This document shows positions 53,502 to 62,684 of a stretch of DNA of 64,000 nt, in pieces (position 1 is the first letter of the stretch; each line of letters opens with the position of its first letter). Under the pieces are notes generated by a model. It ran no database searches, was not told where the DNA came from, and saw only the letters and a list, made by a program, of their open reading frames with translations. Source of the stretch: Tropicimonas sp. IMCC6043 (lineage in GTDB: Bacteria; Pseudomonadota; Alphaproteobacteria; Rhodobacterales; Rhodobacteraceae); NCBI RefSeq assembly GCF_004146235.1, contig NZ_SELO01000018.1, forward strand, positions 1 to 64,000, written 5' to 3'. A program made the position numbers and the translations under genes.

Positions 53502-53977
53502 ATGTTTAAAGCAAATGACGTCAGGACAGACACGCAAGTTTTTCGCAGGAGGCGCCCCGCACCGACATCTGCGAGACCTGCACCCAGACCGCGCTGGAGC
53601 AGTTCCTCGAAGCGCTGGACGCCTCCATGGCACCGCTTCTCAACCTGACCGGACTGTCGATGCTCAACCCGCCCGAAGCCGTTGTCGAGACGGAACTGCT
53701 GGAGCCCGATGGCTCGAACACCCGATACCTGTTGCGCGGCCGGGCCGAAATCGAGGGCTATTTCGAAAGGCTTTCGGAACGGCTGGCCTCCACCCAGCAT
53801 GTCGAGCGGGATCGCGGCATTCGAGCAAGGCGGGCGCTCTGGAGCGGAACCTTCCGCGCCATCCGGGTTTCGAACGGCGCGCCGATTACGCTCAATGCAA
53901 GCTACAGGCTCGAGTTCGACGAGGCCGGCCTCGTCATGCACCAGTCGACCCGACTCGCGCCAAGCCGGTCGCGCTGA
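53502..53977 (+). pseudogene. NTF2-like protein gene, probably frameshifted near its start
   Basis: A start MFKANDVRTDTQVF at 53502 has GAGG four bases upstream. That frame then degrades. A one-base back-shift at the T-run at 53539-53543 joins it to SQEAPRTDICETCTQTALEQFLEALDAS, which reads on as MAPLLNLTGLSMLNPPEAVVETELLEPDG and AEIEGYFERLSERLAS to the stop at 53977. The frame of the main body has no start codon before ATG 53627 (which alone gives 116 residues). The body looks like a SnoaL/NTF2-type alpha+beta domain. It may be a mutation, a sequencing error, or a true start at 53627. Confidence 0.45.
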
Positions 53978-54043
53978 GCCGGAAGCCCGATATCTATGGG
54001 AGTTGGTGTGCGGTCGGAGTAATGCCTCCCGGCCGACGGGCCG

Positions 54044-54952
54044 TTAGAGATCCATGCCTTGCGGACCCGCCGCAACGAGCCGCTCGGCCCGAGCCGGCCG
54101 GCGCAGCATGATATAGAGCCCGGAAGCGAGGATGATCGCCGCACCGCCCCAGGTCATAATTCCCGGCCGCTCGCCGAAGACCGCGATGCCGAGCCCGACG
54201 CCAAAGATGAGCCGCGTGTAGCGGAAGGGAGTGACCGCCGAAACCTCGCCCACGCGCATCGCCTGGGTCAGCGCCGAATAGGCGGCGATGCCGAACCCCG
54301 TGCCAGCGAGAAGCGACAGCACCGCAGAAGTCGCCGGGACTGCGGCGCCGCCAGTAACAGCAAGAAGCAACAGGCCGGTGGGGACCAGCACCGAGAAGCC
54401 GCAGAGGCCGATCTGGGCGAAGGAGAGGCTTCTGGGCGCGGCCCGGGTCGCGAGATCGCGCCCGGCAAACCCGGCCATGCCGAGTATGGCGACGACCGCG
54501 GTGGCGTCGAACCCAGTGGCACCGGGCCGGAGGATCAGCAGCACGCCGCCGAACCCAGCGCAGATCGCCAGCCAGCGCCCCGCCCCCACCCGCTCCCTGA
54601 AGACCATCGCGGCGCCGGCGACGACGACGAGCGGCGTCGCCTGAAGGATCGCCGAGGCAGTCGAGAGGGGCGTCAGCGCGATGGCGAGCGTGTAGAAGAG
54701 CCGCCCGCAGCATTCGAACCCCGCCCGCAGGACCATCGACGGTGCGAGCATCGCCGGGTGCAGCACCGGCTCGCTGCGGAGCAGGGACAGCGCGGCGAAG
54801 CCGATCGTGCCGAAGAGGCCGAAAAGCGCGATCACCTGACCGACCGGCATCTGCGCCGAGGCGGATTTGAGCAGCATGTCCTCGAGCGCGAAGCCTGCCA
54901 TCGCCGCGACCATGAACCCCGCGCCGACCAGGTTGTCGGACAGGTTGCGCAT
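54044..54952 (-). CDS. EamA/DMT-family transporter
   Basis: 302 residues with ten hydrophobic segments arranged as two EamA repeats (about 10-140 and 150-285). It starts MRNLSDNLVGAGFMVAAMAGFALEDMLLK. The family exports amino acids and other metabolites; the substrate is unknown. It begins two bases before the meaB stop ends, so it is the second gene of that unit. Confidence 0.85.
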   Translation of the reverse strand: MRNLSDNLVGAGFMVAAMAGFALEDMLLKSASAQMPVGQVIALFGLFGTIGFAALSLLRSEPVLHPAMLAPSMVLRAGFECCGRLFYTLAIALTPLSTASAILQATPLVVVAGAAMVFRERVGAGRWLAICAGFGGVLLILRPGATGFDATAVVAILGMAGFAGRDLATRAAPRSLSFAQIGLCGFSVLVPTGLLLLAVTGGAAVPATSAVLSLLAGTGFGIAAYSALTQAMRVGEVSAVTPFRYTRLIFGVGLGIAVFGERPGIMTWGGAAIILASGLYIMLRRPARAERLVAAGPQGMDL

Positions 54953-54953
54953 C

Positions 54954-55949
54954 TCAGTCGAGCGCAGCTGGGTCTTCCCCGAGCAACCTGAGCATCTCCT
55001 GCGCCGCAGCGGCAGGGGCAAGCTCCCCTTCCGCGACGAGCCGGCCCAGAGCGTCCATCCGGCGACGCGCCTCGGTGGAGGCCGAGAGCCGGGCCAGCAG
55101 GCCCTGCCGCACCTCCTCCTCGAACCAGTGCCGCGCCTGCCGGGCGCGGCGGGCGTCCCAATGACCGTTCTCCCGGCGCCATTCCGCCAGCGCGGTCATC
55201 TCGTCCCAGGCCTTTTCGAGGCCGTCGCGCGCCACGGCCGAGACGGTCATCGCCTTTGGGAAATCCTTCGGGTCCTCGGGACGTTTCCGGAGCAGGTGCA
55301 GGGCGCCGGCGTAGTCGGCGCAGGTCCGCATCGCAACAGGCTTCAACTCGCCATCGGCCTTGTTGACGAGGATCAGGTCGGCGATCTCCATGATGCCGCG
55401 CTTGACTCCCTGGAGCTCGTCGCCACCCGCGGGTGCCAGCAGCAGCAGGAAGATGTCCGACATCTCCGCCACCATCGTCTCGGATTGCCCGACCCCCACC
55501 GTCTCGATCAGCACCACGTCGTACCCCGCCGCCTCGCAGAGCGCGACCACTTCGCGGGTCCGCCGCGCAACGCCGCCAAGCTGGCTCTGGCTCGGACTCG
55601 GGCGGATAAAGGCGTTTGGGTTGCGCGATAGCTCCTCCATCCGCGTCTTGTCGCCGAGAATCGAACCGCCCGAGCGCGCCGAGGAAGGGTCCACGGCAAG
55701 CACCGCGACCTTCAGTCCGCGCTCCGTGAGCATCATGCCGAAGGCTTCGATGAAGGTCGATTTGCCGACACCGGGCGTGCCCGACAGGCCGAGCCGGAGC
55801 GCCTGCCGCCCGTTCCCCGCGATCTGCCTTCCCAGCTCCACGGCCATGGCCCGGTGATCGGTGCGGTTGCTCTCCACAAGCGTGATCGCGCGTGCCAGCG
55901 CCCGGCGCTCGCCCGCCAAAACCCGTTGTGCAAGATCGTCGATATCCAT
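54954..55949 (-). CDS. meaB: MeaB, methylmalonyl-CoA mutase-associated GTPase
   Basis: 331 residues. G-motifs: GTPGVGKSTFIEAFG (Walker A), AVDPSSARSGGSILGDKTRM, VGVGQSETMVAEMSD and LVNKADG. It protects and reloads the B12-dependent mutase. The mutase itself is not in the window. It fits with prpE (propionate entry). GGGGGACGAG precedes the ATG. Confidence 0.93.
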   Translation of the reverse strand: MDIDDLAQRVLAGERRALARAITLVESNRTDHRAMAVELGRQIAGNGRQALRLGLSGTPGVGKSTFIEAFGMMLTERGLKVAVLAVDPSSARSGGSILGDKTRMEELSRNPNAFIRPSPSQSQLGGVARRTREVVALCEAAGYDVVLIETVGVGQSETMVAEMSDIFLLLLAPAGGDELQGVKRGIMEIADLILVNKADGELKPVAMRTCADYAGALHLLRKRPEDPKDFPKAMTVSAVARDGLEKAWDEMTALAEWRRENGHWDARRARQARHWFEEEVRQGLLARLSASTEARRRMDALGRLVAEGELAPAAAAQEMLRLLGEDPAALD

Positions 55950-56153
55950 CCACTCGTCCCCCGGTTTCGTTCCGGACCCGTCTTTCGGATGCCGAGGGCC
56001 AAATGTCCAGAACCGTCCCCCCCGGGCGTTTCGCCGCGCGGGCCGGCGCAGAACAGCGGAGAGCCTCGCGCTATCCGATAGCCGCGCCGTGCTGTTGACC
56101 TGTGCGACGTTTTGCGGCCCCTTGCTGGCAGATATCACTGCAAAGGATCCCCA

Positions 56154-56858
56154 ATGCGCCGGCCCCTCATCGTCGCTGCCCTGCTGTTTCTCTCCCTGCC
56201 GGCTTGCGCCGAGGATGGCCAATTCTCGGTCTCGCTCTCCGGCATCCCCGCGGGCGTGCTCGCCTACAGCGGGTCCGAATCCGGCGGACGCTACACCACC
56301 CGGGGCGAGGCCGCCTCGACCGGGCTGGCGCGCGGGCTCTACCCGACGCAGGTGACCACGGTCGCCTCCGGTCGGGTCGAAGGAAACCGCTATACCCCTG
56401 AAATCTACAAGGAATCGACGACGAAAAAGGGCGAGACCAAAACCACCGCCTTCCGCTATTTGAACGGCCGGCCGGAGATCACCAAGAATCCGCCAGACAC
56501 GCGGCGCAAATCCTATCACGCCGATCCCCAAGGGCAGGCCGGCACCGTCGACCCGATGACCGCCGCATACGCGATCCTGCGTGACCGCCCCGCGGGGCTC
56601 GCCTGCAACCTCGACATCTCGCCCTATGACGGCCGCGAACGGACGCGCATCCGCCTCTCGGGCGGAAAGCGGGAGGGCGACACGCTCACCTGCCCCGGCA
56701 CCTATTCCCGCGTCGCAGGCTTCTCGGACAAGGACATGGCCGAGCGCGTGCACTGGCCGTTCACCGTGGTCTACAGCATCCTTCCCGACGGCACCCACCG
56801 GGTAAGCAAGGTGACCGTCCCGACAAGCCTTGGCAAGCTGCGCATGACCCGGCACTGA
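56154..56858 (+). CDS. Periplasmic DUF3108 protein
   Basis: 234 residues. A signal peptide (MRRPLIVAALLFLSLPACA) is followed by a beta-rich DUF3108 domain: FSVSLSGIPAGVLAYSG, then TVDPMTAAYAILRD and YDGRERTRIRLSGGKREGDTLTCPGTYSRV. The AGC-type lipobox is not perfect (LPAC); cleavage by signal peptidase I is also possible. The function is unknown. AAAGGA lies six bases before the ATG. It is convergent with lpxB. Confidence 0.75.
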   Translation: MRRPLIVAALLFLSLPACAEDGQFSVSLSGIPAGVLAYSGSESGGRYTTRGEAASTGLARGLYPTQVTTVASGRVEGNRYTPEIYKESTTKKGETKTTAFRYLNGRPEITKNPPDTRRKSYHADPQGQAGTVDPMTAAYAILRDRPAGLACNLDISPYDGRERTRIRLSGGKREGDTLTCPGTYSRVAGFSDKDMAERVHWPFTVVYSILPDGTHRVSKVTVPTSLGKLRMTRH

Positions 56859-56919
56859 GCCGGCGCGCCGCTCCTCGTGGCGGAGATCCTGCCGCTTCCG
56901 ACACTGCGCCAGCGCCTCC

Positions 56920-58089
56920 TCAGGGCGCCGCGCCGAGCCCCTCGAGCACCGCGCGAGCCGCCCGCAGGCCCGGCGCCTCCTCGCCCGCTCCCAGCCGGTC
57001 CATCGTCAGCCGCATCGCGGCGCGCTGTGCCTGCGGCCGTTCCAGCGCATCGAGCAGCGCCGGGGCAAGGTTCCCGGCACGGCACATCCGTCCGGTGAAC
57101 TCGGGCACGGCACGGGTTTCCGATACCAGGTTCACCAGCGTCACCGTGTCCACCAGCAGCATGCGCTCGACCATCATGCGGGTGAGCCAGTTTGCGTCGT
57201 AGCCGATCACCATCGGCGTCTCCGCCGCCGCCAGTTCCAGCGACACCGTGCCGGAGGCCGCAAGCGCGACATCCGCGGCCGCGAAGGCGGCGCGCTTTTC
57301 CGCCGTGACATCGCTGTTTGCTCGTCCGCGCGGATCGAGCAGGATCGGCGCGCCGGGCCAGTCCGCGAGCGCCGCCGCCATCGCCTCGGCCTTTGCCGCA
57401 ACCGTCGGCACGACGATCCGCGCCTCGGGCCGCCGGGCCAGAACCTGCGCGAGCGTCTCGCCGAAGACCGGCGCAAGCCGCTTGATCTCGCTTCCCCGAG
57501 AGCCCGGCAGGGCGAGGATCAGCGGTGCATCGGCGGGGATTCCGCGGTCGGACCGGAATGCCACCGCCTCTTCCGCCGTCGCCTGCGGTTCGGCCACGAT
57601 CGGGTGGCCGACGAAATCGCATCGCATGCCATGCGCTTCCATGTAGGGCGGCTCGAAGGGCAGGAGCGCCAGCACCTGGTCGACCGACGGTGCCATCTTC
57701 GCCGCGCGTTCCGGACGCCACGCCCAGACCGTCGGGGCGACGTAGTGGACAGTCCGCTGCCCGGGCTGGCGCTCGCGCACCTCGCGCACGAGCCGCAGGC
57801 AGAAGGCCGGCAGGTCGATGGTGATCAGGACATCGGGCGCGAAGCGTTCCACCGCCTCGACAGTCTCGAAAAGCCGCCTCCGCAGCGACAGGTATTTCGG
57901 CAGGATCTCGACGATCCCCATCAGCGACAGTTCCGACATCGGAAAGAGGCTCTCGAGCCCCGCCGCTTCCATCTCCGTGCCACCGATGCCGCGAAACGTC
58001 ACGTCCGGCGCCAGCTCTCGCAGCCCGGCCATCAGCGCCGCTCCTAGGCGGTCGCCAGACGGCTCTCCCGCGACGATGAAAACCCGCAT
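56920..58089 (-). CDS. lpxB: Lipid-A-disaccharide synthase
   Basis: 389 residues of glycosyltransferase family 19. N-terminal FIVAGEPSGDRLGAALMAGL, then YVAPTVWAWRPERA and LALPGSRGSEIKRL. It condenses UDP-2,3-diacylglucosamine with lipid X. It begins two bases before the end of lpxI and is last in the operon. Confidence 0.94.
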   Translation of the reverse strand: MRVFIVAGEPSGDRLGAALMAGLRELAPDVTFRGIGGTEMEAAGLESLFPMSELSLMGIVEILPKYLSLRRRLFETVEAVERFAPDVLITIDLPAFCLRLVREVRERQPGQRTVHYVAPTVWAWRPERAAKMAPSVDQVLALLPFEPPYMEAHGMRCDFVGHPIVAEPQATAEEAVAFRSDRGIPADAPLILALPGSRGSEIKRLAPVFGETLAQVLARRPEARIVVPTVAAKAEAMAAALADWPGAPILLDPRGRANSDVTAEKRAAFAAADVALAASGTVSLELAAAETPMVIGYDANWLTRMMVERMLLVDTVTLVNLVSETRAVPEFTGRMCRAGNLAPALLDALERPQAQRAAMRLTMDRLGAGEEAPGLRAARAVLEGLGAAP

Positions 58090-58090
58090 C

Positions 58091-58897
58091 TCAGCCGCCT
58101 CTCGGTCGGACCCAGAGGAAGAGCCCGGCCGCATCGGCCGCCTCAAGCGCCGCCTCCCGATCGAGCAGGATCACGCCGCCGGCTTCGATCACGACGCCGC
58201 GCAGACCGGCCTCGCCGGCCGCGCGGATCGTCGCCGGGCCGATGGTCGGAAGGTCGACGCGGCGGTCCTGACCGGGCTTTGGCGCCTTGAACAACAGTCC
58301 GCCCTCGGGAAGCCCGTCCGGGCGATGACGGAGCGAGGCGAGCATCCAGTCGGTGCCGGGCATGGCCTCGATCGCCAGCGCCTGACGGCGGGCGACCACA
58401 CAGGCCTGACCGACATCGGCCGCGCCCATCGCCGTCACGATCGCCTCGCCGCGGGCGGCGTCCTTGCGGTCCTCCGGGCCGGGCTGGGCGCGCGTCGGCA
58501 CGCCCGGTTCGGGCAGCAGTTCGGGCAGGATCTCGTGGGCGCCGCGCACCGCCATTCCGTTCTCCTCGAAAAGCGCGATCAGCTCGCGCAATGCTCCATC
58601 GTCGCCCTTGCCAAGCGCGCGCACAAGCCGCGGCACCAGCAATAGCGTCGGAAAGTCGAGATATCTCAGGCTCAGCTTCGGCCGCGTGATACCGCCCGCG
58701 AAACAGACCTCGTGCACGCCCTCCCGCCGCAGGCGGCGCACCAGCCCGCCGAGGCTCTCGAGCCGAAACCGGATATCCGGCGGTACCGCCTCTGGCGCAC
58801 CGGAATAGGCGCAGACCATCAGCTCCCGCCCCGCCTGGCGCCAGCGCTCGGCCAGAAGCTCCGGCAGGCGCCCGTTTCCGGCGATCAGGGCCAGCAT
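58091..58897 (-). CDS. lpxI: UDP-2,3-diacylglucosamine diphosphatase, LpxI type
   Basis: 268 residues of the DUF1009/LpxI family. It opens with LALIAGNGRLPELLAERWRQAGRELMV, and the C-terminal catalytic domain ends DLPTIGPATIRAAGEAGLRGVVIEAGGVILLDRE. It makes lipid X in alphaproteobacteria that lack LpxH. It lies eight bases after lpxA. Confidence 0.93.
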   Translation of the reverse strand: MLALIAGNGRLPELLAERWRQAGRELMVCAYSGAPEAVPPDIRFRLESLGGLVRRLRREGVHEVCFAGGITRPKLSLRYLDFPTLLLVPRLVRALGKGDDGALRELIALFEENGMAVRGAHEILPELLPEPGVPTRAQPGPEDRKDAARGEAIVTAMGAADVGQACVVARRQALAIEAMPGTDWMLASLRHRPDGLPEGGLLFKAPKPGQDRRVDLPTIGPATIRAAGEAGLRGVVIEAGGVILLDREAALEAADAAGLFLWVRPRGG

Positions 58898-58905
58898 GCG
58901 CCGCC

Positions 58906-59703
58906 CTATTCCGGCATGTGGAAGCTGCGCTCACTGTCGCCGCGGATGAAATCGACGATCTGCTGCACGTAGTCGCTGTCCGATGCCTCGCCGAGCGCCG
59001 CCGCGCGCTCCTGGAAGGTGCCGCCCTCGGCCGCCAGTGCCTTGTAGGCGGCGCGCAGTTCGGCGATGTCGATCCGCTCCAGCCCGCGCCGCTTCAGCCC
59101 GATCAGGTTCAGCCCGACGAGGTGCGCATCATCGCCCTGCACCATGCCGAAGGGAATCACGTCCTTCACGACCTTGGAGAGGCCGCCGATGATCGCGCCC
59201 TGGCCAATCCGCACCCATTGGTGCACGCCCGAGATACCGCCGATGATCACGTCATCCCCGACGGTGACATGGCCGGCAAGGCCGGAATTGTTGACAAGGA
59301 TCACCCGGTCTCCGACCTGGCAGTCATGCGCGACGTGGCTGCCGGCCATCAGCAGGCAGTCGTCTCCCACCCTCGTGACGCCCCCCCCGCCCTCGGTGCC
59401 GGGGTTGATCGTCACATGTTCGCGGATACGCGTGCGGGCACCAATCAGGAGGCAGGTATCCTCTCCGTGGAATTTCAGGTCCTGCGGGATCTCGCCGATC
59501 ACAGCAAAGGGAAAGACCACCGTGTCGTTGCCGATCGTGGTGTCGCCGGTGACCACGACATGGGACTTGATCACCACGCCTTCGCCGAGCTTCACTTTCG
59601 GCCCGATGACCGAGAACGGCCCGATGCTCACACCCGGCCCGATCACCGCCCCCTCATCGATGACCGCCATGGGGTGAATGCGGGCGGTTGCGTCGATGGC
59701 CAT
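58906..59703 (-). CDS. lpxA: UDP-N-acetylglucosamine acyltransferase
   Basis: 265 residues. The first part is a left-handed beta-helix with hexapeptide repeats (IGPGVSIGPFSVIGPKVKLGEGV). The catalytic His lies in LMAGSHVAHDCQVGD, and GGLSKVVKDVIPFGMVQGD is typical. It performs the first acylation of lipid A. Two bases separate it from fabZ. Confidence 0.95.
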   Translation of the reverse strand: MAIDATARIHPMAVIDEGAVIGPGVSIGPFSVIGPKVKLGEGVVIKSHVVVTGDTTIGNDTVVFPFAVIGEIPQDLKFHGEDTCLLIGARTRIREHVTINPGTEGGGGVTRVGDDCLLMAGSHVAHDCQVGDRVILVNNSGLAGHVTVGDDVIIGGISGVHQWVRIGQGAIIGGLSKVVKDVIPFGMVQGDDAHLVGLNLIGLKRRGLERIDIAELRAAYKALAAEGGTFQERAAALGEASDSDYVQQIVDFIRGDSERSFHMPE

Positions 59704-59705
59704 GC

Positions 59706-60185
59706 TCAGCTCTCCGCGGAATCGGTCTTGGGCAGTTGTACCATGGCGGAAAATTCCGCCTCTGCGGCAAGTTCGCCGTTGACGATGGCGCGCCCCTCGA
59801 ACTTGCCGATGCGGGACCCGGCGCGTTTCACCTCGACATGCAGCTCCAGCACGTCGCCCGGCACAACCGGCCTGCGGAACTTCGCCTTGTCGACGGTGGT
59901 GAAGTAGATCATCAGCTGCTCGGAGATCCCGCGCGAGAGACCGATCAGCACCGCCGAAGTCTGTGCCATCGCCTCGATCACCAGCACGCCGGGCATCACC
60001 GGGTGGCCGGGGAAATGGCCCTGGAAATGCGGCTCGTTGAAGGTCACGTTCTTGATCCCGACGGCGCTCTTTCCGGGGTCGATATCGCGCACATGGTCGA
60101 TCATCAGGAAGGGGTAGCGGTGCGGCAGGATCTTGAGGATCTTCTCGTGATCCGCCTCAAGCAATGCTTGGATCTCTTCGGTCAT
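59706..60185 (-). CDS. fabZ: (3R)-hydroxyacyl-ACP dehydratase FabZ
   Basis: 159 residues of hot-dog fold. The active site is [28 protein letters not shown] with the catalytic His and, later, Glu. It competes with LpxA for the same hydroxyacyl-ACP and so balances fatty-acid and lipid A synthesis, which explains the operon. Confidence 0.95.
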   Translation of the reverse strand: MTEEIQALLEADHEKILKILPHRYPFLMIDHVRDIDPGKSAVGIKNVTFNEPHFQGHFPGHPVMPGVLVIEAMAQTSAVLIGLSRGISEQLMIYFTTVDKAKFRRPVVPGDVLELHVEVKRAGSRIGKFEGRAIVNGELAAEAEFSAMVQLPKTDSAES

Positions 60186-60412
60186 GTCTCAGGCAGCCTC
60201 GTTGTCGTCTTCCGGCCGCACCCGCGGCTTCCGGGCGTCCTACACTGCGCGTTGCCTCGCGGCAAGCGACGCGGTCGGAGCGGGATGACGGAGGACAGGT
60301 CCCCGGCGCGTCCCGGCAGGGCCTGCGGCTGCGTGATCCTCTCCGGGAGGACGTCGCGCAGGAAGATCTCTACAGCGCTGGCCGCCACGAGGGCAGCGGC
60401 GGCAAGATCGCC

Positions 60413-60559
60413 TTACGCTTCGGGACCAGTATCGAGGAGCCAGCCACCGGGACCGGCGACGCGATCGGGCAGGAACGCGATGAGCGTTTCGTGCACAATG
60501 CAGGTAGCGAAGAATGCGGTGAAAAGATCACCCATCGAAATCTGTGCGAGCCATTCCAT
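60413..60559 (-). CDS. 48-residue small protein with strong ribosome site
   Basis: The ORF begins with ATG at 60559 preceded by AAGGAG at six bases and stops at TAA 60413-60415. The sequence opens MEWLAQISMGDLFTAFFATCIVH and ends LLDTGPEA. It has a hydrophobic middle (about 10-30) with one Cys and an amphipathic end. I do not recognise it. It lies 227 bases upstream of fabZ on the same strand, and a TTGACG box occurs about 110 bases before it, so it may be a leader ORF for the lipid A operon or a separate small membrane protein. Confidence 0.5.
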   Translation of the reverse strand: MEWLAQISMGDLFTAFFATCIVHETLIAFLPDRVAGPGGWLLDTGPEA

Positions 60560-60643
60560 AACGGTCTCCTTCTAAAAAATACTCCGCTGAGAGTCGCTTT
60601 TAAATGGGGCGGGCTCGTGACGAATGATTGTGAAAACTCGTAC

Positions 60644-60674
60644 ATTCTCGCCTGTCCCGAAGCGCAAGCGTCAA
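60644..60674 (-). promoter_or_regulatory. Possible promoter for the small ORF/fabZ unit
   Basis: On the minus strand TTGACG (60674-60669) is followed after 19 bases by GAGAAT (60649-60644). The -35 is good, the spacing long and the -10 weak. It would give an about 80-base leader before the 48-codon ORF. Confidence 0.3.
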
Positions 60675-60828
60675 TGGGCGGAGCACCGAAGAGATCTGGA
60701 GCCCGGCTCGGAACCGAAACGTCTTGCGAAAGGCGCACAGGAGGCCGAACCCGGCGATCAAGTCTTGGACGATCCTTGGCCGCGGTATACCCAGTTGAAG
60801 GTTCCCGCCCGTCTCGCAGGTCCGATCC

Positions 60829-61791
60829 ATGCTCTACGCCTACCGATCCACCGAAACCACCCTCGACCCGATCGACCCGGCCGGAGCCGGGCTCGGCGAC
60901 GCCGTCTGGATCGACCTCTTCCTGGCGCGGCCCGAACAGGTTGCGGCGGTCGAAGCGCTCGGGGTCCAGGTGCCGGAGCTTGCGGACATGGAGGAGTTGC
61001 AGCTCTCCAGCCGGCTCTACCGGCTCGGCGGGGCGAATTACATGACAGTCGTGCTTCCAGGGATGTCGCCCGACGGCCGCCGCCTGTCGCTCCCGCTCTG
61101 CCTCGTGCTGGGCCCGGAACGGCTCGTGACCGTGCGCTTCCACGCGCCCGAGGCGCTCGCCGCCTATCCCGAACGCGCCGGCAAGAGCGGGGCCGGCTGT
61201 GGGTCGCCGGCACGCATCTGTCTCGGCCTCGTCGAGGAGATGGTCGACCAGCTCTCAGACACGCTGGAGGAGATCGGCCGCGCGCTCGACACGACCTCCG
61301 GTGAGGTCTTCGATGGCGGCAAGCTCAACCGGACCGTGATGCTGCAACGCGCGCTGGAAACCACCGGCCGGTTCGGCGTGCGCATCGGCGCGGCGCGCCA
61401 TTCGCTGCTGACGCTGGAGCGCGCGATAAATTATCTCGAACAGTTCCCGACCGGCACGGACGACCCGAAGACGATCCGGCACTTGCTGCACGGCCAGGCG
61501 CGCGACATCGCGGCGCTCTCGGTCCATGCCGACTACCTCGCCGCCCGCGCCTCTGTGGTGACCGACGCGACGCTCGGGATGATCGGGCTGGAGCAGAACA
61601 AGTCGGTCTCGATGCTCTCGGCGCTTGTCGCCCTGTTCGCACCGGCGATGCTGATCGCCTCCATCTACGGGATGAACTTCACCTGGATGCCCGAGCTCGA
61701 CAGCAGGTGGGGGTTTGCGCTGGCGCTGGCCGGGATGGGGATCTCGGGCATCGCCACCTACATCTTCTTCCGGAGACGCGGATGGATGTGA
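60829..61791 (+). CDS. corA: CorA-type magnesium/divalent cation channel
   Basis: 320 residues. A large cytoplasmic N-terminal domain is followed by two C-terminal membrane helices, the first ending in the GMN motif YGMNFTWMPELD. The last residues RRRGWM are basic, as usual. It lets Mg2+ (or Co2+, Ni2+, Zn2+) into the cell. It is divergent from the lipid A operon region. Confidence 0.88.
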   Translation: MLYAYRSTETTLDPIDPAGAGLGDAVWIDLFLARPEQVAAVEALGVQVPELADMEELQLSSRLYRLGGANYMTVVLPGMSPDGRRLSLPLCLVLGPERLVTVRFHAPEALAAYPERAGKSGAGCGSPARICLGLVEEMVDQLSDTLEEIGRALDTTSGEVFDGGKLNRTVMLQRALETTGRFGVRIGAARHSLLTLERAINYLEQFPTGTDDPKTIRHLLHGQARDIAALSVHADYLAARASVVTDATLGMIGLEQNKSVSMLSALVALFAPAMLIASIYGMNFTWMPELDSRWGFALALAGMGISGIATYIFFRRRGWM

Positions 61792-61923
61792 GGCCGAAGG
61801 TGCAACATGGACATCGGGCGAAGGCGCGCGGGCTCGGAACTTGTTCCCCAACGGCCCGCCGGCCCATAATCCGGGAAATACCGGCTCGCCGGAGACCTTC
61901 GCGCGGACTCTCCCTTCGCTGCG

Positions 61924-62613
61924 TCAGCCGGAGAGCGTGTAGCGATGCAGGTGGTGGAACATTCCGTCCTGGCCCTCGCCGAAGAGACAGATTTCCCGGA
62001 TGCGGAAGGGACGCGGCAGGAGCGGCTCGACCACCGGCTCAAGGCGCGCGGCGATTTCCTGCGCGTCTTCCGCGAGCAGCGGACCCGAGAGCGTGAGATG
62101 GAAGCGGAATTCCTCCATCACATACGGGTAGCCCCATTGCTGAAGCAGCACCTCCTGGCGCGGCGTGAGTCCGGGTGCGCGGCGGCGGGCCAGTTCGGCC
62201 TCTTCGGGGGCGGCGCGGAAGCCGTCGAGCGTCTCGACAATGCGGGCGGCAAGCAGCGCGAGTTGCACTGTATCGCCCTCGGGCATGAGCGCGAGAAAAC
62301 TGTCCAGTTGCGACAGGGTCAGCCCGTCCAGCAGCACCGGCGCAAGCGAGGATGCCAGCGCTTCCGTCGCGTTGTGAAGCTCGGCCACGTCGAAGCCGGG
62401 CTTCAGCCGGAAGGGCGGCTTCAGCGTCCCGTGAAAGCCGTATTTCCGGGGCGTTCCGGTGATCTCGGCCACCGGCATCGGAAGTCCGGGCAGCACAGGA
62501 TGGGCCAGCCTGCGGCCCGCGCGCGGATCCCAGCCCAGCCAGGCGGCCCCGAAATCGGCGAGCCGGCCCGGCGGCGGCGCATAGAAAATCGCGTAACGCG
62601 TGAAACCATCCAT
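61924..62613 (-). CDS. DUF1045 protein, phosphonate-associated 2H phosphoesterase-like
   Basis: 229 residues. N-terminal RYAIFYAPPPGRLADFGAAWLGWD and the two H-x-T/S motifs GFHGTLKPPF and FHLTLSGPL define a 2H-phosphoesterase-like fold. DUF1045 proteins sit in C-P lyase operons of alphaproteobacteria, and this one is divergent from phnM by 71 bases. The proposed role is handling a cyclic phosphate intermediate of phosphonate breakdown, by inference. Confidence 0.85.
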   Translation of the reverse strand: MDGFTRYAIFYAPPPGRLADFGAAWLGWDPRAGRRLAHPVLPGLPMPVAEITGTPRKYGFHGTLKPPFRLKPGFDVAELHNATEALASSLAPVLLDGLTLSQLDSFLALMPEGDTVQLALLAARIVETLDGFRAAPEEAELARRRAPGLTPRQEVLLQQWGYPYVMEEFRFHLTLSGPLLAEDAQEIAARLEPVVEPLLPRPFRIREICLFGEGQDGMFHHLHRYTLSG

Positions 62614-62684
62614 GGCGTGCCTCCTTCGATGCGCCTAGCACAGTGCGCGGCGACGGGCGAGAGCGGAGAGAGGGAGAACCGGCG

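Noticed and set aside
60182-60388. Minus-strand frame continuing after the small ORF stop
   Set aside because: It shares the frame after the TAA and looks Ala/Leu-rich, but it has no ribosome site and overlaps the start of fabZ; read as chance.
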